Made by a program: the position numbers and the translations under genes | The notes under the pieces: model-generated | Seen by the model: only the letters and a program-made list of their open reading frames with translations | Databases searched by the model: none | Told to the model about the DNA's origin: nothing | Shown: positions 10,181 through 19,190 of the stretch, one piece after another | Layout: every line of letters starts with the position of its first letter | Numbering within the stretch: the first letter of the stretch is position 1 | DNA from: Isoetes taiwanensis | Taxonomy: Eukaryota > Streptophyta > Lycopodiopsida > Isoetales > Isoetaceae | Assembly (NCBI GenBank): GCA_021234155.1 | Contig: JAJEKV010000004.1 | Location: forward strand, 29,603,305 to 29,667,304 | Direction of reading: 5' to 3' | Length of the DNA stretch: 64,000 nucleotides

Positions 10181-12784
10181 TCACAAGGGTGCACAACTGC
10201 AATTATTTTCCAGAAAGTCTGTCATAGGCCAGGGCATGCAATTGTGTGTGTTCTTCACCAATAACTTCATTTTTTCCTCAGTCTTGGCCTGCAGTATTCC
10301 TTCTATCTTTGGGGTGAGTACTGTTAGCACTTCATCACAGACATCCATCTTGAATGCAGGTACTAGCAGAAGTTGCCAGGGGCTGCTAAGGTAAGACTTG
10401 TATAATGAATCATCAAGAAGCAAAGTCTTACCTTTGAATCTTGGGTATGACTCATATATTTTCCCAAGTGGCTTCATCATGACTGGACAGCCAGGTTTGT
10501 CAGGGTGGGGAAAACTGGCCTTCACACATTTTTCCTGTCCCCATACAAATAGAAATCCGTCCCTCAAATCTGGACATAGTACTTGCAGCACATCTTCCAC
10601 ATTAGAGAGTTGCATTGATGACCATATACCAACACAACATTCAGAACAAAGTCTTCAAGAAGAACACCGCTCGGTCCGAATATCACTTTCTTTACGCTTA
10701 GTGTATATCATTGTCAATCCTAATTCCAAGCATATGTGTTCATTTGCACCAAAAAGTTTTTACCAACACACCATTTAAATCCAAGACAATGAGTTTATCT
10801 TTTGCCGCCAAATCAATATTTAATGCGTTGGAACATCACGAATACCTACACAACAGAATTACTACATGAATAAATAGATGAAGATGAAAATGAAAAATGG
10901 GTTGAATGTGGAAACCTTTTCAGATCAACAGCGTGATTCTCGACCTAACAGAATCAACTAGTAATCCTACAAAGGAATGCAACAAAAGAAAATCAATAAT
11001 ATTCAATGTTTTAAGCAACACTAAGTTGTGGCCTTGGCAAACACTTCCCACAACCGACTTTCAGGATTTGTAAGGGCATCAATCACTTGTTGAAGATCGG
11101 GCTCAATTGAACTTGAGGGCCTCGATTCGCGCATTTTCTTGTAACGCACTTTGATAGGTGTGGTGTCATGATTGAGACGGGCTTCTGCATCTTTCCAAAG
11201 TCTCGCTTCTTGTTCTCTTTCTTGTAGCCCGAACAACTTCTTTGCTATCCTCCAACTTACCCCTCTTTGTTCTTACGCCCTTTCCTTTTGGCAAAATTCA
11301 CCCAAGTTAAGCCCTCATCCAATGGAATTACTCCCTCAACTTCCTTAAGTGTTTCAAAGCAGTGTACACTCTGTTGCATTGTTTTTTCCACTGGCGGTGC
11401 CGTGGTTTACAATCGGTGTTGTGTTTACAACTTCTTCTATAGCTTCTTGGTCGACTTCTTGGACCGGTGGTGGTGGTTCTCTTTGTTACATTCAAATCAC
11501 CACAATTGATCACTCCTATAGGACTTTTTGCAGGTGTTGTGCATCGTCAAATAAAGCCATTGTCCTTCTTTGAACCCTGTAGAGTGAGACCTCAATTGCA
11601 GGACGGATTAACACATCCTTTTTTGGTGTACTATTTGAAGCACCTGCAAGATGGTCAAAACCTAGCTCGTCAAATACACCCTCTGGCACCTTTCTAGGGC
11701 AACTATGAATACATTGTCCTCCTCTCAACAATGAACAACAAGCTATATGATACTCATGTTGGCAATTCAGTGCTAAACTTAACCTGTAAGCTTTAGTGAA
11801 TTCCAGACCACATGCTGAACATGTATAAAATGGATCTTGCACTAACAACTTATCTCGTATAATAGTAGAGATGCTAAATGTTGCAGGATTATCCATTTTC
11901 AGCTTCCACAAATTGTTTATATAGAAATGCAGAAGTGACTGTTCTTCTTCGAGAACTTTTAACTCCTCCTCAAGTTTGATTTTACATTTGACCTGCTCAT
12001 TAACAGATGTAGGGTTCATTGCTTTTTATACCTTGTTCCTGTGCCAAGTTTCCATCTGGACAGTCTGCTCCAAATCTTTAATTTCTGCCTCGAACTCACA
12101 GTTTGGATTAAGCTTGAACTCCTCCTGTTTTGTAGCCAAATCATTTGTGGCCTGTCTTAAACTGTTCTCAGCCTCTTCCAACATCATTTTCTGTACTTCA
12201 GAGACCTTCTCATTGCCTTTCAACTCACTTCCTACTGCTTCCAGATTCTTTGAGATAAGTAAAATTGATTTTCCAATCTCCTGTACTGCATTCTCTAAGG
12301 TTTTTATATTTTCATCACATGCACTGATCTCATTTGATCCAGCTACCACCTTTGGCTTTGCTTTCATTTCAGTTTTCCTAACATGTGCTACAACATCGGC
12401 CTTTGTTTTTACTTGTCTATTGTTGTGGTATCTTTGGCATTGCACAGCAAATGCAGCCCAGTTTACTTTGTGTTCCTCAGGTGCAACTATTGATCTAGTG
12501 CAATTTTCAAACGCAAAAGCAAGGGCCAGTTGCTTTCTTACTTCTTTGTTGTGACAATTCTTGTAGATTTTTCAGCAGAGTGTTTCTAACTTCTCTTGAA
12601 GATGCTCCTTTGCACAGTGCCATTTTATCTTTCCCTTGTTCAACTTCTTTGTCCAAACAGATTCACAATCTCGATCCGTGACATTATTTTCCAACCAAGT
12701 TTCTTCCTCGTGGGGCTTCACCCCCGAATTGCACAGACCTCTGATGCTGTGAAAATCATCCGCGCTCCATGCCTCCATCATCAA
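10181..12784 (-). pseudogene. Coiled-coil / RING-like / FCP1-like multidomain gene, broken
   Basis: Read from ATG at 12784. One frame runs to 11516 (about 420 codons), interrupted only by TGA at 12572 and TAA at 12026. It holds a charged N-terminal part (MMEAWSADDFHS), a long coiled coil (about 12360-12030), then a Cys/His zinc-binding module with YTCSACGLEF, ALNCQHEYHIACC and CIHSCPRKVPEG, similar in spacing to a RING-H2 or SP-RING finger. Below 11516 the frame changes several times through Pro/Glu-rich and basic stretches (end of one block at 11021, EVFAKATT). The C-terminal part is FCP1/NIF-like (HAD fold): KLIVLDLNGVLV at about 10754-10797, IWSSMQLSNVEDVL, FLFVWGQEKC, KTLLLDDSLYKSYL, stop at 10181. 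Exons may be split by introns I cannot place. Either one gene or two adjacent ones (break between 11021 and 10800) is possible. FCP1-like proteins dephosphorylate protein tails such as the RNA polymerase II CTD; activity here is doubtful. Confidence 0.5.
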
Positions 12785-12804
12785 CAGTCAAACATTGATC
12801 CGAG

Positions 12805-12898
12805 TTTTGGCGCGCAGGGGAAAAGGAGGGAGAAGGGTGTGACGGGCTTCGGCGTCCGCGAGTTTCAGCACTTAAAGTGCTTAAACGCTTCGCCAAAA
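12805..12898. promoter_or_regulatory. Two E2F-like boxes upstream of the minus-strand multidomain gene
   Basis: TTTTGGCGCGC (12805-12815) and, on the other strand, TTTTGGCGAA (12889-12898) match the plant E2F core TTTSGCGS. They lie 20-115 bp upstream of the ATG at 12784. The match is by eye only. Confidence 0.4.
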
Positions 12899-12975
12899 GT
12901 TGTACCCCACTAGCGATTTTACACCCTGATGATGCAAAATCACTTTCTCATCCTTCCATGTTAATCTGGAAACTA

Positions 12976-13896
12976 CTATTCTTCTTTCCTCATTAGCTCC
13001 AGCTTTTCTGCATTTGCTTCAGGTGGCTGTTCATTCTTATTTGTATTAATCTCTTCCATATCCATGTAATCAGCATCATTCTTATCTGTTCGAGGTTCTT
13101 GGTCACAGGGTTCCCCCGCAGTAGCTTCATGAGAAATCTGAAAATTAGAAGAAAGGTTGAGGAAAACATAGTATTGTATGCAATAACAAAAAATGAAATG
13201 TCTATACAAATGCCTACACCACGCTACGCGCGACAGTGCGCGCGACACGTATGGACCATAATTTTAAAAAATACATAAGAAAGTTATATTAATTTACCAA
13301 ATATAGATATGTCGCACTGGGCGCGACTCATGCCACTAAGAGGAACTCATATTTATAGCACGAGCAATACAGTAGCATCATTATTGTGTAGATATACGAG
13401 TATGCATGTGAGTAGCACATGAATAGGTGACACGTGAAATATGTTACGGTAGCTACAGTAAAGAGCAACAGTGCTACAGTAAAATTTTCAGTACATACCT
13501 CTCTGAGTAGTGTTGCTGGCCACGCTAAGAAACTCCCTACTGATTCTCCAAGTGTTTCTGCTCCTGCATATGGTCTTTGTAATGGATGAGTGGCAGCAAA
13601 AGTCTGTCAATCTAATTCTAATATAATCAGGTCCCAAAAACACTCCATGGCATGATGTAGTTGGTATCAAGAATGCCCTTGCCAATGACATCTTTCCTAT
13701 TTTCTGCTACAAGAAGCATGCTTCTCCAATGGAAAATTTTATTTCTCCTGCTTGATTGCTCATTTTCTCGACCTGAAAAGCTTTGTTAATTAAGTTGCAC
13801 AAGTCATGGCGCCTCAATCCACTCATTTGATAAAAGAACTACCTGAGATTCAGCAGCCTGATCCAGCGCTTCAGCAAGTTTCCTTCTTGGCGACAT
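12976..13896 (-). pseudogene. Three-exon gene resembling plant En/Spm-associated (Tnp1 or DUF8039-like) proteins
   Basis: Predicted exons are 13896-13843 (MSPRRKLAEALDQAAESQ), 13772-13499 and 13137-12976, with GT-AG borders and matching phase between exons 2 and 3. Exon 2 shows HGVFLGPDYIRIRLTD in one frame and TLGESVGSFLAWPATLLRE in another. These recall the HG-x-LG ... V-x-V ... LGEAVGSFVAWP pattern of plant proteins associated with En/Spm elements; I recognise the pattern but cannot verify it. A stop (after GEACFL) and at least two frameshifts break exon 2. Exon 3 is acidic (DADYMDMEEINTNKN) and ends at KEE-stop. Intron 2 (13138-13498) carries GC-rich palindromes. The gene is divergent to the long fusion gene at 14486. 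Confidence 0.45.
13222..13327. repeat. GC-rich palindromes in intron 2 of the minus-strand gene
   Basis: CGCTACGCGCGACAGTGCGC at 13222 and GTCGCACTGGGCGCGAC at 13311-13327 are short imperfect palindromes in an otherwise AT-rich intron. They share the CGCTACGCGCGA / TCGC-N-GCGA core with copies in three introns of the neighbouring gene. Confidence 0.65.
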
Positions 13897-14485
13897 CCCA
13901 AATTCGAATTAAAACACTGTAATGAAAACACAGTTCTTGTGTTTCTCTAGGCGCATTAGAGAAACACAAATTCTATGATCCAATGCGAGGCCAAGAACAC
14001 AAATTAAATGGCGAGCATTTTTAAAACAGACGGTTAGTACAGGTCAATGAATGAAAAGTAGTTGGGAAAGGAGTATTCGCGGGCGGCGGGCTAAAAGATT
14101 TTAAATTTTTGCAGGCGGGATTAATTTTCTTGTATTTCTAAACAATGATAAGGGTAGTACACAGTTTCAATGGCGGGCGTCTATTCATTAATTGTTTGTA
14201 CGGCCCGTGTAATAATCACATTTTCTAATTTCAATCGAATTTGAATCTCATTTTTTCATTCCTAATTTCTTCCAGAAGTTTTGCTTCGACCGCCTTCCAA
14301 AATCGACGCAATCTTTTTGAGCGAACTCTCAAGCGATCCAAATTTCCCTAATGCTACCTACATTCCGAGCAATCCCATTTCATTTCCGGCCTGTTTACAA
14401 CAATTCCGACTCGATTTGAGCTTCTCGAGCTTCTCGAGCTGCAACAGAGTTCAATTCCAGTTTCTAGAGCTTCAAACACTTCGAT
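13897..14485. promoter_or_regulatory. Candidate bidirectional promoter with GGCGGG boxes
   Basis: This 589-bp gap separates the divergent start codons at 13896 (-) and 14486 (+). GC-rich boxes stand out in it: ATTCGCGGGCGGCGGGC near 14075-14091, GCAGGCGGGATT near 14112, AATGGCGGGCG near 14168 and AATGGCGAGC near 14009. They resemble E2F sites (TTTSGCGS / GGCGGGAA). No convincing TATA box was fixed. Confidence 0.4.
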
Positions 14486-14930
14486 ATGGCAACTAAAGGT
14501 TAGTATGCTCGAGTTCTTAATAGACGAGGAACTCTGTGACTCTATTTTTATTAGGTTTTAGAAACTTTTTGGTGTGCTTAACTTTATTAATAGATTTAGA
14601 AACTCTGAGACTCTTTGATTAACTCTGTCACGCTGCAACTTAGATTTGATTAGATTACTGTTATCCTGCATCTCTGCTACTTGGCTTATATTTGTTTGCA
14701 GCTTAGTCTTTGTTTGATTATGTGTTCAGGGTTTTTTGCTTAGTCTTAAGTGAATCTGCAATGCTTTGTGATTATAATTCCTAGTATCTTAATCTTCAAT
14801 TGTAATCATCAGAGACAGGGAAGCGGGTTACGCTTCCTTGTGCTATGATTTTCTTTTTCTATGAAGCATACTCTCTTTAATGTGTTCCTATGATTAAGCC
14901 TTCTGTGGAGTGCCGTCGGTCTATGGATTT

Positions 14931-15172
14931 CTCGCGCTTAGCGCAAGAAGTTCAGATTCTATCGCTCTTAGTAAGCGTAAGAGTAGGGTTGTCGAGGTCA
15001 TAGTCGAGGTCAACCCTACGCGAGGACGGTAAGAGAGATGGAATGTGAATTCTTGCGCTACATGCAAGAAGTCACATTCCATCTATCTTACCGTCCTGGA
15101 TCTTTCGATTTGCGCTACGCGCGAATCCTAAAAAATTGCTCTCAGAATTTATAGACTTGTCGCGCCGGCGCG
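14931..15172. repeat. Cluster of foldback hairpins in intron 1 of the fusion gene
   Basis: Several inverted repeats follow each other: CTCGCGCTTAGCGCAAG (14931-14947); CTCTTA/TAAGAG (14965-14983); GTAGGGTT/AACCCTAC (14983-15019); a 25-bp arm pair 15024-15048 with 15072-15096 (24 of 25 pair) around a loop holding CTTGCGCTACATGCAAG; TGCGCTACGCGCGA (15111-15124); and the perfect palindrome CGCGCCGGCGCG (15161-15172). Confidence 0.85.
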
Positions 15173-16387
15173 AGATGTTGGTCAAGTTGCTTACTTAACA
15201 CAGAAATACTTCAGCAATGTCTAACTTGATTATTTATTTTACAGCTTCCAAGAGAGCACTAGTTACATCAACTTCTGCACCATCAAAGAAATCCAGGAAG
15301 GACCCCAAGGTAGTACAAGAAGAGACTGAGGAGTTGGATCGAACTCTTGGCATAAAGTTAATTGATGATGGCAGAAGCATAACATGCGAGCTAAGTCAGG
15401 ACTTGCTAGAGACAGTTTTTGTTGAGGGGTCTGAATGGTATGTTACTGTGAGCAGGGCAGGCTCAAAGTATGACCTGGTCCTGCATTCAAGAGAGAACAA
15501 AGACGCGGCCTTCAAAAAAGTAGGGTTGATCTTTTCATGCGAGGAGCTTGATGACCACATCTGTCTCTTCATAATAAAGAAGACCGTAAAGAAGAATCCC
15601 AGCATTTCCAAATACAATGCAGGTATAGATGGATTCAGGCCAGATAAGACAGCAGGTGGTGTTACAAAGTATGGCTGGCCCTTTGAAGGCTCACACCATA
15701 CAGTTCGTTCTGTATGTGAAGGAGTATCTGCAATCCGACGAAGTTTGCAGAAGAAACCATTTTCAAGCTTCTACATATCTGGTTTTTCCATTTGGTGGTA
15801 GTGGCGATGCACTTGAGTCAGAAACTTTGCCCCTAGTACATTTGCCAAACCCAGTGAAGGAAACAAATATTGAAAAGAAATCAAGGGTTGATGCTGTAGA
15901 CAAGCTTATGAAATTCAAGCAATGGTATCCACTTGGTTTGGATGTCACAAAAAGGATAGCTATTGACAAGCTGATAAGATCTCCTAGAGCATCTTTCAGA
16001 TCTAGGATCTTTGATCCCAAACATGCCCTGAGGATACAGAAGTCCATGGTTGAATATCCCACCACAATACCAAATCCAGCTGACGTTCTACCATGGGACT
16101 CATTCAATGACAAGCCATACCCATGGAAGGCATGGGATGACCTAAGGAAGAGCGACACGGTGCGCTACATTGTCATTGACGGGCAACACTCAGTTGAGGC
16201 AGCGAAGGCGCTTATAGAGAAAATGGATAAGATAGGTGCCAAGGAGTACAGAGAGCACTTTAGTTACAGGCAACGTCAAATCCTTAGTCATTACACGCCT
16301 CAACTTGCACTGACCACAATAAGTGCAGACTTGAACACAACTGCAAGAGTGGTACAATACAACTCGTAAGTGCCTTTGTTTTTTATT

Positions 16388-16538
16388 AAGCTTAGTCGCG
16401 CTACGCGCGAAACCACAGACCAATGTTGGGCTGCAGATCCAACATTGGTATGGAGCCCAACATTGGTCTGCAGTTTCGCGCATAGTGCGACTAAGCTTTT
16501 TACTTTCTCTCTTCGGCATGCTCGCGCTACGCGCGAAA
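16388..16538. repeat. 45-bp-arm foldback element in the second large intron
   Basis: Arms 16388-16432 and 16454-16498 are inverted copies with 41 of 45 positions matching, starting AAGCTTAGTCGC. The 21-bp loop contains CCAACATTGG, which can also pair with ACCAATGTTGG inside the left arm, so two folds compete. A further core copy, CTCGCGCTACGCGCGAAAT, follows at 16521. The whole sits inside the 250-bp intron 16366-16615. Confidence 0.9.
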
Positions 16539-18500
16539 TAGAGATCTATATGGTACGAACTTATGGTTTTATATTCTTATCTCAAACCATATCCCATGCA
16601 ATTGAGACAAGCTAGAAGTCAATGGATTGAGCTTGGCCGTCCAATTTCAAAAAGAAGCAGGGGGAGAAGAAAGATAACTCTTACGAGGAAATGATTAAGA
16701 TGATCAGCAAGGTCATCATACAAAAGAAGAAGGATGTTGCAGAGGAGGAAGAGGAAACTGGCACCAAGAAGAAGAAGTCCAAGGACAGATTCCTACCACA
16801 TAGTGTTCAGTCCTGATTATGTGTGGGACAAATGGAATGAGGTGTGGAACAAGTGCACAGCAGAAGAGCTTGTAGGAAAAGCAGGGAAACCTGAGAAAGG
16901 ATCCCTTGAAGATTTTACAGTTACAGACTTGAGGAGTGCACAGAGGTTAAGGGAAGAAGAAATTCTCAAGGTGCTCCAGTCTGTTATAAATGGACAAGTC
17001 TTTGTGAAGAAGGTCTCAAAAATCAAAGAGGTACCATCCTTTTCAGAGGCCTGCAAGTCCATGAAAGACCTCCGTGTCATGAGAGAGGCCATCTCAACTC
17101 TTTGATATGTTTGGAAAACAAAACCTATCTGAGCAAGGTATCTTGGATATGATGAAAATAACAGATGAAGACCTGCTCAGGTACTCGAAGTGGTCGCCTG
17201 GATTTATTCAAGCATATAAATCCAGAAACAAGGAAAAACTAGCCCATCTACCATCAAAGGTCCGTGTGGAGCTGAGGTGCAGAGTCAGTGGGGACTTGGA
17301 CATTCCTGAGACTGTATCAGAAACCTACATGGTGAAGTCCTGTCAGGGTTGTCTGGTTGTTGCCACCCAGACTATTCCAAAGACAACTTCATTGTTTGTG
17401 GTGGACGGTCGAACATACCCTCAGGATATAGACTACTACATCTCTATGCTCTCAAATTGTCCCAAACAGACCATCCAAGAGTACATCACACTTGTGTTCC
17501 TGTCTGAACCTGCAGGAATATCCAAAGATCTTGCAGGCCACCACTCAGATAGAGACCAATATGAGTGTGCGCCACGGGGTGCTGGTAGATGGGACGCCTG
17601 CTAAGAATAGTTATATCACTCATGGCATAACAATGATCACTTACGTGATCATAAATAAAGTAGAGGATGCGGTTTACGAGGCACACAAGTATGGTTGCCA
17701 AAAGCTTCCTGAGCCGATACTTGGATTTACAGAGAAGGAGAGCTTGGATAATTACCTCTGGACCGATGAGCTTACCCCTAACCTGACCACTGAGAAATGT
17801 GAGAAGGAATTAGAGTACAAACAGGTTGGCCTGAAGGGAGGTGCAATGAACAAGTACAGACTAAGCTCGAACTTGGCTTTCTACCTCGTGGATATATTTG
17901 TGCCCAAGGGAGGCTTAGTCTGTGACTACTTTGTCAATGGTAGGGTTGGGCGTGAAGCTCTAGCCAATGGCAGAAAAGTTCAAAGCTGGGTGGCCACTGA
18001 GCAGCAGAAAGAGTTTCTGGAGCTGTATTATCCTGATGTGGAGAAGCATCCTGTGACATATCAAGGGAAGCAAGCACAGAGGGAGAATCAGCAAGGTCAA
18101 AACGATGCAAAGAGGGAGAGAAAGAAGAAGGAGGCAGGGCAAGAGTCTGAGGAGGAGGATGCAGGGGATGGCACTTCAGAAGAAACTGTCTCTGATGAGG
18201 AGTCCGCTTCAGAAGAAAGTGAAACTGAATCACGAAGTCCACCACCAAAGTCGTCACCAATCATGGATCCACAGGCAGAAAAGGTGGCAAAGGCCTTATC
18301 AGAAGAGGAGAAAATTCTTGAGGTAAATCCACAGGAACCAGATATACAGAATACTTCTGTTCTTCCTGAACAAACTGACCCTAGTCTTATCAGAGCTGAA
18401 GAAGAAGATAGGACATCCAGGATGGGAGAAAAGGCGACTTCACCCACAAAAGAGTAAGTCATATGGATCTTTTTTATCTGGATCATTTATTTAGTATGTC

Positions 18501-18515
18501 TCGCACGTAGCACGA
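18501..18515. repeat. Palindrome core copy in the last intron of the fusion gene
   Basis: TCGCACGTAGCACGA is a decayed form of the TCGCGCTACGCGCGA core and lies inside intron 18454-18571. Confidence 0.5.
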
Positions 18516-19190
18516 TTGTATTATTCTTAAGTATCAAAAAAATTTGTTAACTTGAAATATGCATTGTGCAGAGAGGAGACTACGTCAAATAACAACAAAC
18601 TTATCCTCTTCGACCTGAATGGAGTTCTTATCAAGTCCTTCTCCAAGGCAGAGTACCGTGTTGCACCTCCTTTTCTTGGAGGGGTTCTAGAGATAAAGAC
18701 CTGATGTTCACAAATTGTTGAGTCATCTGAAGGATAGAGCCAGCATTGGTATATGGTCATCCATGCTGCGAAACAATATATTAGAAATTAAAGAAGTTGT
18801 TCCAGAGCTGAAGAACTTTGATTTCTATATTATATTAAATCAAGATAATTGTGGGATTGTTCGTCGACCACAACATGGAGCAAAGAATATCTTCATTAAG
18901 AATATACATGAGTCCTTGGAGGTGATAGAAGGAGTTCCAGAAGAGCAGATATGTTTGGTGGATGATGACCCCATCAAGTGTTGCTTGAACGTAGATAACA
19001 GCATAAATCCTCTGACATGGCACCCAAATAATGTAGATGAAGAGAATTGGGTGTCAGCAGGACACTACAGATGTTTGAGTCCCTCATATCAGCCCCTACA
19101 ATGCCTGCTTTTCTGAGTGTTAGACCAGATAAGCAAGGAAAAGCAGACCCTACAGACTATGATCTAGTTGTAAAAAATTACTGTCAATGA

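Larger units (their letters stand above)
14486..19190 (+). pseudogene. ParB-like + methyltransferase-like + FCP1-like fusion gene, broken
   Basis: Exon 1 is 14486-14498 (ATGGCAACTAAAG), intron 1 is 14499-15244, and exon 2 runs 15245-16365. Intron 16366-16615 and intron 18454-18571 both keep phase. Domains in order: a basic start (KRALVTSTSAPSKKSRKD); an alpha/beta N-terminal region; a ParB/sulfiredoxin-like region with DKLIRSPRASFRSR and YIVIDGQHSVEAAKAL; a Lys/Glu-rich helical part (about 16640-16790); then a part resembling the C-terminal half of beta-class N4/N6 DNA methyltransferases (LAFYLVDIFVPKGGLVCDYF at about 17870, then GREALANGRKVQSWVATE). There the usual D-x-F-x-G-x-G reads DYFVNGR, so SAM binding is doubtful, and no DPPY motif is seen. 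An acidic Ser/Glu linker (18120-18450) joins in phase to an FCP1-like HAD domain: LILFDLNGVLIKS, IGIWSSMLRNN, ICLVDDDPIKC. At least six frameshifts (near 15705, 16665, 16795, 17104, 17500, 18690, 19055) make it non-functional as read. The splice joins show the FCP1-like part belonged to the same transcript. Family names are my inference. Confidence 0.55.
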
